DNA from: SKLM01 sp964575455
GTDB taxonomy: Bacteria > Chloroflexota > Anaerolineae > B4-G1
Assembly: GCA_964575455.1 (NCBI GenBank)
Contig: CAZNRX010000009.1
Location: 1 to 64,000, forward strand
Direction: 5' to 3'
DNA length: 64,000 nucleotides
Position 1 is the first letter of the stretch. Every line of letters begins with the position of its first letter. Below the pieces are notes generated by a model, which saw only the letters and a list, made by a program, of their open reading frames with translations, was not told the DNA's origin and did no database searches. A program made the translations under genes and the position numbers. Below are positions 16,465-24,348 of the stretch, in pieces.

Positions 16465-17010
16465 CTACTGACTTGAGCGACGGAACGGCATGCCGAGCAA
16501 CTCCAACAGCCGACGCCCTTCCTCATCCGTCTCCGCCGTCGTGACCAGGGTTATCTCCATCCCCCGCACCTGATCGATGGACTCAATGTCGATCTCGGGG
16601 AAGACCAGCTGCTCCGTCAATCCCACGGTGTAGTTTCCGCGCCCGTCCAGCTTGTCCTTCACCCCGCGGAAATCGCGCTGACGCGCCAGCGCCACGTTGC
16701 ACAACCGATCCACGAAAGCCCACATCCGCTCACCACGCAGGGTCACCTTGACACCGATCGGATCGCCCTCGCGGATCTTGAAAGCTGAGATCGACCGTTT
16801 CGCTCGCGTAACGACCGGTCGCTGTCCCGTGATCGTCGTGACGTCCTGTACCGTGTGATCCAGCGCCTTCGGATCATCCAAGCCTTCGCCCACACCGACG
16901 TTGACGACGACCTTCCACAGGCGAGGCACTTCCATGATATTGTCGTATCCGAACTCCTCCACCATGCTGGGCCGGATCTCATCGCGATACCGCTTCTTCA
17001 ATCGCTGCAT
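16465..17010 (-). CDS. rplE: 50S ribosomal protein L5
   Basis: 181 residues. It binds 5S rRNA and forms the central protuberance and a bridge to S13. Landmarks: NIMEVPRLWKVVVNVGVGEG near the start, TRAKRSISAFKIREGDPIG in the middle and RDFRGVKDKLDGRGNYTVGL. It lies between rplX and rpsN. Confidence 0.97.
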   Translation of the reverse strand: MQRLKKRYRDEIRPSMVEEFGYDNIMEVPRLWKVVVNVGVGEGLDDPKALDHTVQDVTTITGQRPVVTRAKRSISAFKIREGDPIGVKVTLRGERMWAFVDRLCNVALARQRDFRGVKDKLDGRGNYTVGLTEQLVFPEIDIESIDQVRGMEITLVTTAETDEEGRRLLELLGMPFRRSSQ

Positions 17011-17022
17011 CTATCTACCCCT

Positions 17023-17346
17023 CTAGCTCGGAATCCTCTCGCCGCACTTCTTGCAAACCCGCACCTTACGCCCGCCCTCTCGCTCGAACCCGACGCGTGT
17101 GCGCTGATTGCAGCCAGGGCAAACGAGCATCACGTTAGAGCTGTCAATTGGAGCCTCAAACTCGATAATTCCGGGTTGGACATCACGACGCCCAGCGCGC
17201 ATCGGGCGCTGGTGCTTCTTCACAATATTGACTCCAGAGACAACCACCTGATTCTTACCAGGCTTAACCTGCTGCACCTTGCCACGAAGCCCTCGACCAT
17301 CCCCAGAGATGACCTCTACTGTATCACCTTTCTTGATTCGATTCAC
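17023..17346 (-). CDS. rplX: 50S ribosomal protein L24
   Basis: 107 residues. A GTG start at 17346 is chosen: GAGAGG lies seven bases upstream and VNRIKKGDTVEVISGDGRG is the family N-terminus (KOW motif), while a TTG five codons earlier is less likely. The C-terminal half has two CxxC pairs (CPGC and CKKC), a zinc-ribbon variant. L24 starts large-subunit assembly. It lies between rplN and rplE. Confidence 0.95.
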   Translation of the reverse strand: MNRIKKGDTVEVISGDGRGLRGKVQQVKPGKNQVVVSGVNIVKKHQRPMRAGRRDVQPGIIEFEAPIDSSNVMLVCPGCNQRTRVGFEREGGRKVRVCKKCGERIPS

Positions 17347-17370
17347 CCTAGCACCTCTCAAACATCCTAC

Positions 17371-17742
17371 CTAGACTACCTCAGGAGCCAGCGAGACGAT
17401 CTTCATGAACCCCTTCTCCCGTAGCTCGCGAGCGACAGGTCCGAAGATACGCGTGCCCAGGGGGTTGCCGCTTGCTCCCTCCAGAATCACCGCTGCGTTA
17501 TCGTCGAAGCGGATGCTGGACCCATCGGAGCGGCGATGCTCCTTGGCGGTGCGCACAATCACTGCTCGCACAATCTCGCCTTTCTCCACCTGGGATCGCG
17601 CGGCAGCCGTCCTGACACTGGCGATGACGATATCGCCGACGCCGCCGTACCTGCGGGCCGACCCTCCGGTAACACGCACAACGTTGAGCTCTCGCGCCCC
17701 GGTGTTATCGGCAGCCCGGATCTTGCTCTCCTGCTGGATCAT
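17371..17742 (-). CDS. rplN: 50S ribosomal protein L14
   Basis: 123 residues with IQQESKIRAADNTGARELNV at the start and DNAAVILEGASGNPLGTRIF near the middle-to-end, the standard L14 fold. It contacts 16S helix 44 as part of an inter-subunit bridge. The start overlaps the rpsQ stop by four bases (ATGA). Confidence 0.97.
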   Translation of the reverse strand: MIQQESKIRAADNTGARELNVVRVTGGSARRYGGVGDIVIASVRTAAARSQVEKGEIVRAVIVRTAKEHRRSDGSSIRFDDNAAVILEGASGNPLGTRIFGPVARELREKGFMKIVSLAPEVV

Positions 17743-18011
17743 CGCCCTACCTCCGGCATCTCAGATCGTTCCAGTATCTCCTCGACGCGCCAGCGCTTCT
17801 CACGACTCAAGGGCCGAGACTCTACGATGCGGACGATGTCACCGGCACGGCAAGCGTTTTCTTCGTCGTGGGCCTTGTACTTCTTGCGCAAGCGCATGAC
17901 CTTCTCATACATCGGATGGCGGGCCAAACGTTCAACCTCCACCACCGCTGTCTTGTCCATCTTCGCGCTTACAACGCTTCCAACCAACTCTCTGCCCCGC
18001 GCTTTCACCAT
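17739..18011 (-). CDS. rpsQ: 30S ribosomal protein S17
   Basis: 90 residues: RELVGSVVSAKMDKTAVVEV, RHPMYEKVMRLRKKYKAHDE and GDIVRIVESRPLSREKRWRV are the OB-fold signature blocks of S17. Its start overlaps the rpmC coding end by seven bases and its stop overlaps rplN, so rpmC, rpsQ and rplN are tightly coupled. Confidence 0.96.
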   Translation of the reverse strand: MVKARGRELVGSVVSAKMDKTAVVEVERLARHPMYEKVMRLRKKYKAHDEENACRAGDIVRIVESRPLSREKRWRVEEILERSEMPEVGR

Positions 18012-18223
18012 CCCTCCTCCATCATCTCGGCGATCAACTCTCGCTCTCTAAGAATCGTCTTCATGCGAGCAATGTCCCGCTTCACCCGCCTGACCTGATT
18101 GAAATCCTCCAGAGTCCCTAGATCCAACTGGCGGCGCAGGCTGAAGAGCTCCCGATGAGATTCGTCCAGTCGAAGCTCTATCTCGTCGGTCGTCCAATCT
18201 CGAATTTCTCGCGCCTCTACCAT
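18005..18223 (-). CDS. rpmC: 50S ribosomal protein L29
   Basis: 72 residues, two long helices with SHRELFSLRRQLDLGTLEDF in the middle, the L29 signature region. It lies near the exit tunnel where SRP and trigger factor dock. The gene starts three bases after the rplP stop and overlaps rpsQ by seven bases. Confidence 0.95.
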   Translation of the reverse strand: MVEAREIRDWTTDEIELRLDESHRELFSLRRQLDLGTLEDFNQVRRVKRDIARMKTILRERELIAEMMEEGW

Positions 18224-18226
18224 CTA

Positions 18227-18652
18227 TCACTCTCCACCAAGGACATCCTCGCGCTTCACGAACTGACAATCGATAGGTAGCTTGTGGGAAGCCAGACGGA
18301 ATGCCTCACGTGCCATCTCCTCAGATACGCCGCTGAGCTCAAACATAATCCGACCGGGACGAACCACAGCCACCCAGTGATCGACCTCACCCTTCCCCTT
18401 GCCCATACGCGTCTCTGCCGGCTTCGCCGTCACTGGCTTGTCGGGGAATATCCTGATCCAGTGCTTCCCTCGGCGCCGGACGTGCCGGACGACGGCTGTC
18501 CGTGCAGCCTCAATCTGGCGCGCCGTGATCCAGCTTGGCTCCAGGGCTTGAAGGCCATATTCTCCAAACGAGACCTCGTTCCCTCGTGTGGCCTTGCCCT
18601 TCATGCGACCACGAAATCGCTTGCGATACTTCACACGTTTTGGCATCAACAT
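18227..18652 (-). CDS. rplP: 50S ribosomal protein L16
   Basis: 141 residues from the ATG at 18652 (GGGAG eight bases upstream), giving the family N-terminus MLMPKRVKYRKRFRGRMKG. It has GKHWIRIFPDKPVTAKPAET and MGKGKGEVDHWVAVVRPGRI. L16 positions the CCA end of A- and P-site tRNA. It lies between rpsC and rpmC. Confidence 0.96.
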   Translation of the reverse strand: MLMPKRVKYRKRFRGRMKGKATRGNEVSFGEYGLQALEPSWITARQIEAARTAVVRHVRRRGKHWIRIFPDKPVTAKPAETRMGKGKGEVDHWVAVVRPGRIMFELSGVSEEMAREAFRLASHKLPIDCQFVKREDVLGGE

Positions 18653-18696
18653 CGTCTTAACTCCCAATCAAACACATCGTCTATGGGCGGATCCGC

Positions 18697-19362
18697 CTAA
18701 ACGACAAAGGGCTGTTCCTCTGCCTCTTCCTCGGAAAGAATCTCGCCCTTGTAGATCCAGACCTTGATCCCAATGTTACCATAGGTCGTGGCAGCCTCAT
18801 CCCGGGCAAAATCGATATTGGCGCGAAGGGTCTGGAGGGGTACCTGCCCCTCGTGTCGCCACTCGCGGCGAGCCATCTGAGACCCAGACAGGCGCCCTTT
18901 GCATTCGACCTTTATGCCCTCGGCACCGGCATCCATCGCCGAACTCACTGCACGCTGCATCGCACGTCCGTGGTAGATTCGCCTCTCCAACTGAGAAGCG
19001 ATGTTGTTGGCCACCAATCTGGCATCCAGCTCAGGCTGCTCGATCTCCTGCACGTCAATCGATGTGCGCTTGCCGGTCATATCTTCGAGCTCACGCCGCA
19101 CCTTCTTGACATTCGAGCCTCGACGGCCGATAACAATACCAGGTTTAGCCGTCCAAACAGTTATGGAAACCTGGTTGGGGAAACGCTCGATCTCTATCCG
19201 CGAGATAGCAGCCCGCCGCGTGGCGGTCTCCTCAATGTAGCCTCGGATATCCAGATCCTCGTGCAGAAGATCCGCATACTCGTCGCCTTCCGCATACCAG
19301 CGTGACTTCCAATCTCGGATGACCCCAATCCTAAACCCATAAGGATGAACCTTGCGCCCCAA
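18697..19362 (-). CDS. rpsC: 30S ribosomal protein S3
   Basis: 221 residues. KVHPYGFRIGVIRDWKSRWY at the start, the KH-domain motif VIGRRGSNVKKVRREL, and the C-terminal ARREWRHEGQVPLQTLRANI and ATTYGNIGIKVWIYKGEIL. S3 lines the mRNA entry channel and contributes to helicase activity. It has a normal acidic C-terminus. It lies between rplV and rplP. Confidence 0.97.
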   Translation of the reverse strand: MGRKVHPYGFRIGVIRDWKSRWYAEGDEYADLLHEDLDIRGYIEETATRRAAISRIEIERFPNQVSITVWTAKPGIVIGRRGSNVKKVRRELEDMTGKRTSIDVQEIEQPELDARLVANNIASQLERRIYHGRAMQRAVSSAMDAGAEGIKVECKGRLSGSQMARREWRHEGQVPLQTLRANIDFARDEAATTYGNIGIKVWIYKGEILSEEEAEEQPFVV

Positions 19363-19373
19363 ATCCCTCCTCC

Positions 19374-19730
19374 TTACTCTCTCTCTTCCAGCACCACAGT
19401 GATGTGTGAAGAACGCTTACGAATCATCTTTGCACGGCCGCGCGCCCCATAGCGCCGCCGACGTCCCTTTCCAGGCATCACGCCCGGCCCCTCATCGGCC
19501 ACGATCTTCGCCACGTACAGCTCCTCACGCGGAATACCGAGATTCTCCTCCGCGTTTGCAATGGCCGACCTGATCACCTTCGTCACAGGGCGCGTTGCAG
19601 CCTGGGGAAGAAAGTGCAGTACGTTCAGCGCCTCGTCGACATCCAGACCGCGCACCTGATCGATCACCCGGCGGACCTTACGTGGCGACATGTGAATATG
19701 CTTCGCCCGAGCGACTACTTCCGTACCCAT
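19374..19730 (-). CDS. rplV: 50S ribosomal protein L22
   Basis: 118 residues. VARAKHIHMSPRKVRRVIDQ at the start and the tunnel-loop region GPGVMPGKGRRRRYGARGRA, whose hairpin lines the exit tunnel and is the place of macrolide-resistance changes. Its C-terminus SSHITVVLEERE is typical. It lies between rpsS and rpsC. Confidence 0.96.
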   Translation of the reverse strand: MGTEVVARAKHIHMSPRKVRRVIDQVRGLDVDEALNVLHFLPQAATRPVTKVIRSAIANAEENLGIPREELYVAKIVADEGPGVMPGKGRRRRYGARGRAKMIRKRSSHITVVLEERE

Positions 19731-19738
19731 CTTCCTCC

Positions 19739-20023
19739 CTACTCCCTGGACCTCTTCATCACTCGGCCTTTCTTCTCCCGCCTACGATGTCCTCGGAACG
19801 TACGTGTGGGAGCGAACTCACCTAGCTTGTGCCCCACCATGTCCTCAGTGATATAGGTCGGGACGTGTCGCCGCCCATCGTGTATCGCGATGGTATGTCC
19901 GACCATCTGAGGGTAGATCGTCGAAGACCGGGACCAGGTACGAATGACCGTCTTCTCTCCCCTTCGATTCATCTCCTCGATTTTCTTCAGGAGTTTCGCA
20001 CTGATAAACGGATAACGTGCCAT
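19739..20023 (-). CDS. rpsS: 30S ribosomal protein S19
   Basis: 94 residues. RTWSRSSTIYPQMVGHTIAI and HKLGEFAPTRTFRGHRR are the signature blocks. S19 binds the head of the small subunit next to S13. It lies between rplB and rplV and has a basic C-terminal tail. Confidence 0.97.
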   Translation of the reverse strand: MARYPFISAKLLKKIEEMNRRGEKTVIRTWSRSSTIYPQMVGHTIAIHDGRRHVPTYITEDMVGHKLGEFAPTRTFRGHRRREKKGRVMKRSRE

Positions 20024-20057
20024 ACTAGTTCCTCCTTACGCCTCGAAGCCCCATACG

Positions 20058-20897
20058 CTACCGGCGTCGCTTACCGCGCCGACGCACGATGTACTTATCG
20101 GACTTCTTGCTGCGAGTACGGGTCTTCTTGCCCATCGTTCTCTGACCCCAAGGCGTCTTCGGGCTAGGCATACCGATGCCTACGCGACCCTCGCCACCAC
20201 CGTGGGGATGATCGCGCGGCGACATAACAGAGCCGCGCACCGTCGGGCGCCATCCTCGCCAGCGCTTGCGACCAGCCTTGCCCAGCTTAACATTACCGTG
20301 CTCGATGTTGCCTACCTGACCGATCGTCGCCATACACTTACGCTGGAACTGGCGGACCTCGCCACTAGGAAGACGCAGGGTCACATACTTCCCCTCCTTG
20401 GCGATGACCTGCGCCGAGGTACCCGCCGATCGCGCGATCTGACCACCCTTTCCGGGCGTCAACTCGACGTTATGAACCATGGTACCGGTAGGGATCCGCT
20501 CCAATGACAGCGCATTCCCGAGATCGATCTCAGCATCCTCGCCACTCATCACCCGATCGCCCACCTGAAGCCCCAGTGGGGCGATGATGTACCTCTTCTC
20601 GCCGTCGCTGTAGACCAGCAGCGCGATGCGAGCCGAGCGGTTCGGATCATACTCAATGCTGTCCACAACCGCGGGAACATCCATCTTGTCGCGCTTGAAG
20701 TCGATCAGTCGGTATTTTCGTTTGTGCCCCCCGCCGCGATGGCGGACCGTGATTCGCCCGTGGACATTCCGACCGGCCCTCTTGTGCAACGGCCGCAACA
20801 GACTACGTTCGGGCTCGGTGCGTGTGATCTCCTCAAACGTCGGGTCAGTTCGTCCACGCCGACCGGGCGACGTGGGATTATATGCCTTAACTGCCAT
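20058..20897 (-). CDS. rplB: 50S ribosomal protein L2
   Basis: 279 residues from the ATG at 20897, two bases after the rplW stop, giving the family N-terminus MAVKAYNPTSPGRRGRT. It keeps HKRKYRLIDFKR, the OB and SH3 folds, and the conserved DHPHGGGEGR near the peptidyl transferase centre, needed for subunit joining. It lies between rplW and rpsS. Confidence 0.97.
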   Translation of the reverse strand: MAVKAYNPTSPGRRGRTDPTFEEITRTEPERSLLRPLHKRAGRNVHGRITVRHRGGGHKRKYRLIDFKRDKMDVPAVVDSIEYDPNRSARIALLVYSDGEKRYIIAPLGLQVGDRVMSGEDAEIDLGNALSLERIPTGTMVHNVELTPGKGGQIARSAGTSAQVIAKEGKYVTLRLPSGEVRQFQRKCMATIGQVGNIEHGNVKLGKAGRKRWRGWRPTVRGSVMSPRDHPHGGGEGRVGIGMPSPKTPWGQRTMGKKTRTRSKKSDKYIVRRRGKRRR

Positions 20898-20898
20898 G

Positions 20899-21177
20899 CT
20901 ATATCGCTCCCTCAAATACGTCTATGCGCTCCCCTTCAGCGACAGTGACGATGGCCTTCTTCCACGGACCACGGTATGAACGCCACCCGCGCTTAGCCGG
21001 CATGATCAAGGTATTGACGTCGGACACCTCTACCTCAAAAATGGCCTCGACCGCCTGTTTGATCTCCATCTTGTTAGCCCCGGGGTGCACCTCGAAAGCG
21101 TACTTACCCAGCTCCGAGGCCTGAAAGCGGGTCTTCTCAGTATCAATCGGCCGAATGATGATCTCATAAGGATTCAT
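20899..21177 (-). CDS. rplW: 50S ribosomal protein L23
   Basis: 92 residues. It has YEIIIRPIDTEKTRFQASE, ANKMEIKQAVEAIFEV and RGWRSYRGPWKKAIVTV. It surrounds the exit tunnel and docks trigger factor and SRP. Start overlaps the rplD stop by four bases (ATGA) and the stop abuts rplB. Confidence 0.96.
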   Translation of the reverse strand: MNPYEIIIRPIDTEKTRFQASELGKYAFEVHPGANKMEIKQAVEAIFEVEVSDVNTLIMPAKRGWRSYRGPWKKAIVTVAEGERIDVFEGAI

Positions 21178-21818
21178 CGCTCACCCTGCCTTTGCCCAGC
21201 CAGAATGCGCTCGATAACTTGCAAGGAATCCATCGTCATCACGATCTTGTCGTATGACAACAGATCACGGATGTTGAGATAATTGGCGTTTAATACCTTC
21301 ACGTTCGGCAAGTTACGAGCGCTCTTCTCCACGATTTCATCCCGTTCTGGTAACAGAAGCAGGACGCTTCCATCCGCTCCTAAGCTCTCCAACGTCGAGG
21401 CCATGTGCTTCGTCTTGGGCACGTCCATCTCCAACCCACCCACGACGATGATCTCCTCTTCCTTGGCCTTGGCCGAGAGTGCAGCACGGAGAGCAGCCTG
21501 CCGCATCTTGCGCGGCATCTTCTTTGGATAATCACGCACCTTCGGCCCATGGGCGACGCCACCACCGACGAAAAGGTTGGCACTGCGGCTACCATGCCGC
21601 GCCCGCCCCGTTCCCTTCTGGCGATACCACTTACGCGTCGTCCGGTTCACCTCGCTGCGTGTCTGCGCCTTATGGGTACCCAGGCGAGCATTCGCCCTCT
21701 GCCGCTCAAACGCCTGATGCATGAGCGGCACGTTAATCGATGCTTCAAAGATGTCGGGGCACAACTCGACATCTCCGGTCTTCTCACCCTTCATGTTATA
21801 GATCGGTACAAACATCAT
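21174..21818 (-). CDS. rplD: 50S ribosomal protein L4
   Basis: 214 residues. The tunnel loop contains TRKWYRQKGTGRARHGSRSA followed by FVGGGVAHGPKVRDY, and the C-terminal half has the L4 fold. In gammaproteobacteria L4 represses the S10 operon by binding its leader. Here an inverted repeat with a short U-tract lies in the 87-base gap upstream, between rplC and rplD. The start overlap with rplW is coupled. Confidence 0.96.
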   Translation of the reverse strand: MMFVPIYNMKGEKTGDVELCPDIFEASINVPLMHQAFERQRANARLGTHKAQTRSEVNRTTRKWYRQKGTGRARHGSRSANLFVGGGVAHGPKVRDYPKKMPRKMRQAALRAALSAKAKEEEIIVVGGLEMDVPKTKHMASTLESLGADGSVLLLLPERDEIVEKSARNLPNVKVLNANYLNIRDLLSYDKIVMTMDSLQVIERILAGQRQGER

Positions 21819-21856
21819 GAACCTTGCCTCTACTCCTGGGGCAAACTGACTGGGTC

Positions 21857-21892
21857 AAAAGATGTAGGGCGGGTTTCCAAACCCGCCGCATC
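21857..21892 (-). terminator. Terminator-like hairpin between rplC and rplD
   Basis: On the minus strand GATG and GGCGGGTTT pair with AAACCCGCC and CATC (9 bp plus 4 bp with a small internal loop), followed by TTTT and GACCC. It is inside the operon, so it may attenuate or process the transcript. Confidence 0.5.
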
Positions 21893-21905
21893 CCTTTGAG
21901 ACCCT

Positions 21906-22565
21906 TCAGCTCGACCCACGCATCTTGCGCAACTCAGCTGACTTGCGCGCTTGCTTAATCTCTACAAGCCCACCTCTGGCACCGGGCACGCTGCCGTGAA
22001 CCGCCAGCAGGTTGCGCTCGGGATCAACCAACTCAACCCGCAAGTTCTGGGCCGTCACGCGTTCGTTCCCCATGCGACCCGGCATGCGCTGCCCCTTCCA
22101 GACCTTGGACGTGTGAGTGGTCCCGCCAATGGAGCCCGGCGCACGGTGTCGATCCGACTGACCGTGTGTCTTCGGGCCACCGGCGAACCCGTAGCGCTTG
22201 ACACCTCCGGCAAAGCCGCGCCCCTTCGATACACCGACAATGTCGACGTAATCCCCGGCCTCGAACACGTCAACGAGGATCTGCTGTCCCTCCTCAACGT
22301 CGTCATCTTGGCCAAGATGCACCTCTCGCAGATGGCGCAAGAAGGGCAAGTCATTCCGACCGAGATGCCCCTTCTCGCCGCCCGTCAACTTCCGGGCCTC
22401 AACCTCCTCGAAACCCAGCTGGGCAGCGCGATACCCATCCTTCTCGACCGTCTTCACTTGAGTCACGTAGCAGGGCCCCGCCTCAATGACAGTCACGGGG
22501 ATGGCCTCGCCGCTCTCATTGAATATCTGCGTCATGCCGACTTTCTTACCAAGAATTGCCTTCAC
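21906..22565 (-). CDS. rplC: 50S ribosomal protein L3
   Basis: 219 residues beginning with GTG, behind GGAAGG seven bases upstream. AILGKKVGMTQIFNESGEAI at the start and the central loop KTHGQSDRHRAPGSIGG, which reaches toward the peptidyl transferase centre. L3 starts large-subunit assembly. It is separated from rpsJ by an unusually long 209-base structured spacer. Confidence 0.96.
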   Translation of the reverse strand: MKAILGKKVGMTQIFNESGEAIPVTVIEAGPCYVTQVKTVEKDGYRAAQLGFEEVEARKLTGGEKGHLGRNDLPFLRHLREVHLGQDDDVEEGQQILVDVFEAGDYVDIVGVSKGRGFAGGVKRYGFAGGPKTHGQSDRHRAPGSIGGTTHTSKVWKGQRMPGRMGNERVTAQNLRVELVDPERNLLAVHGSVPGARGGLVEIKQARKSAELRKMRGSS

Positions 22566-22774
22566 GATACTACCTTCCTGTCAATCAAGTTGAAACCTGT
22601 CAGCCAAATCAGTCGCCGGCGGGACCCTGCCCACGCCCCGACACGCACGTCCTGCACATCCCGACATGGGCGGGGAGGCACGCCAGGGGGTGCTCCCTTG
22701 GCAGTACAACCCTGGAGGAGGGAGTAAGAACGTCGCTCCCTCCTCCATTACCTTCCGTCCAGCCCCGACTCTCT
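22566..22774 (-). other. Structured spacer between rpsJ and rplC
   Basis: A 209-base non-coding stretch inside an otherwise tight operon. On the minus strand it contains GGAGGAGGGAG pairing with CTCCCTCCTCC around an 11-base loop, then GGGAG-CAC pairing with GTG-C-CTCCC, then GCCCATG with CGTGGGC around a larger loop. No promoter is obvious. It could be a regulatory leader for rplC and later genes or an RNA-processing region. Confidence 0.45.
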
Positions 22775-23086
22775 CTAGAGCTTGATCTCGATATCTACAC
22801 CGGCTGGCAGATTAAGTCGCATCAACGAATCGATCGTCTTATCATCGGGCTCGATCACGTCGATAAGTCGTTTGTGTGTGCGGATCTCGAAATGCTCGTG
22901 CGAGTCCTTGTGAACAAAGGTCGACCGTCGAACGGTAAAACGCTCGATTTTCGTCGGCAGAGGAACGGGGCCAGAAACCTTCGCCCCCGTCCGCTCAGCG
23001 GTCTCGACGATCCGCTTGGCGGATTCATCAAGCACGCGATGATCATATGCTTTCAGCCGGATGCGGATTTTCTCCTGCGTCGCCAT
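22775..23086 (-). CDS. rpsJ: 30S ribosomal protein S10
   Basis: 103 residues. KIRIRLKAYDHRVLDESAKR, VSGPVPLPTKIERFTVRRS and HVDK-like SHEHFEIRTHKRLIDVIEP blocks are present. S10 also serves in transcription antitermination with NusB. It follows tuf by 8 bases, joining the str and S10 operons. A structured spacer separates it from rplC. Confidence 0.97.
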   Translation of the reverse strand: MATQEKIRIRLKAYDHRVLDESAKRIVETAERTGAKVSGPVPLPTKIERFTVRRSTFVHKDSHEHFEIRTHKRLIDVIEPDDKTIDSLMRLNLPAGVDIEIKL

Positions 23087-23094
23087 GCCTTAAC

Positions 23095-24312
23095 CTAGTC
23101 CAATATCTCAGATACAGCGCCAGCGCCGACCGTCAGACCGCCCTCGCGGATGGCGAAGCGCATTCCCTTCTCCACGGCGACGGGCTCAATCAACCTAACC
23201 TCCAAGTTCACCCGATCACCAGGCATCACCATCTCGACACCCTCCGGCAGCGTGATCTCACCAGTCACGTCCATGGTCCGAATGTAGAACTGGGGACGAT
23301 AGCCAGTGAAGAACGCCTTGTGACGGCCGCCCTCGTCCTTGCGAAGCACATAGACCTCGCTCATGAAGTGGTCGTGAGGCTCAATGCTGCCCGGCGCCGC
23401 GACGACCTGGCCGCGCTGCACCTCGTCTCGATCCACGCCGCGCAACAGCAGCCCGGCGTTGTCGCCTGCGATCACGCTCTCGAGCTTCTTGTGGAACATC
23501 TCCATGTCGGTGACCACGGTCTCGATAGGGTCATCCTGGAGCCCGACGATCTCGACGTCGGTCATAGGCTCCATGGCGCCACGCGAGACACGCCCGGTCA
23601 CAACCGTACCCCGCCCCTTGATCGAAAAGATGTCCTCAATCGGCATAAGGAACGGCTTGTCCTCATCTCGCACCGGGGTGGGGATGTACTCGTCAATCGC
23701 GTGCATCAGTTCCCAGATGGGCTTGTACTCAGGCGCCTCCGGATCCGTGCTCTCCGACTGCAACGCCTCCAGGGCGCTCCCGCGAACGATAGGAATCTCA
23801 TCGCCGGGGAAGCCGTAGCCGTCGAGCAGCTCTCGCGTCTCGAGCTCGACCAGCTCCAGCAGCTCGGGATCATCCATCAGGTCGGCCTTGTTCAAGAAGA
23901 CAACGATGGCCGGCACGTCAACCTGGCGAGCTAGAAGCACGTGCTCACGCGTCTGAGGCATCGGCCCATCCGCCGCGGAGATGACGAGTATCGACCCGTC
24001 CATCTGCGCCGCCCCGGTGATCATGTTCTTGATATAGTCCCGGTGACCAGGGCAATCGATATGGGCGTAGTGGCGCTTCTCTGTCTCGTACTCAACGTGG
24101 GCAATAGCCACTGTCAAGATCTTCGTCGCGTCACGACGGAACATCTTTGCATCGGCCTTCGCCACCTCGTCGTAGGCCTGGAAATCGGCCAGACCCTCGA
24201 GACCAAGAACCTTGGTGATAGCCGCTGTGAGCGTCGTCTTACCGTGATCAATGTGACCGATGGTACCCACATTTACGTGGGGCTTCTCGCGTTCAAATAC
24301 TTCCTTCGCCAT
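23095..24312 (-). CDS. tuf: Elongation factor Tu with atypical switch I
   Basis: 405 residues. GTP-binding elements: P-loop GHIDHGKTT, DCPGH with catalytic His90, and NKAD. Domains 2 and 3 look normal (GRGTVVTGRVSRG, EGGRHKAFFTGYRPQFY, FAIREGGLTVGAGAVSEILD). The switch I region is not normal: where EF-Tu has APEEKARGITI, residues about 49-69 read EVAKADAKMFRRDATKILTV, about five residues longer and without the RGITI block, although a Thr aligns with the Mg-binding one. Ala after DCPGH is replaced by Arg91. The frame reads cleanly with no stop. It lies between fusA and rpsJ; whether another tuf copy exists elsewhere is unknown. Confidence 0.93.
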   Translation of the reverse strand: MAKEVFEREKPHVNVGTIGHIDHGKTTLTAAITKVLGLEGLADFQAYDEVAKADAKMFRRDATKILTVAIAHVEYETEKRHYAHIDCPGHRDYIKNMITGAAQMDGSILVISAADGPMPQTREHVLLARQVDVPAIVVFLNKADLMDDPELLELVELETRELLDGYGFPGDEIPIVRGSALEALQSESTDPEAPEYKPIWELMHAIDEYIPTPVRDEDKPFLMPIEDIFSIKGRGTVVTGRVSRGAMEPMTDVEIVGLQDDPIETVVTDMEMFHKKLESVIAGDNAGLLLRGVDRDEVQRGQVVAAPGSIEPHDHFMSEVYVLRKDEGGRHKAFFTGYRPQFYIRTMDVTGEITLPEGVEMVMPGDRVNLEVRLIEPVAVEKGMRFAIREGGLTVGAGAVSEILD

Positions 24313-24348
24313 GTCTCACTCCTTTTTGCTAGTGACTTCTAGTACTCC

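Noticed and set aside
22775..24312. Frameshift explaining the odd EF-Tu switch I
   Set aside because: Other frames across 24100-24180 do not restore PEEKARGITI, and the sequence on both sides stays in frame, so a simple indel does not explain it.
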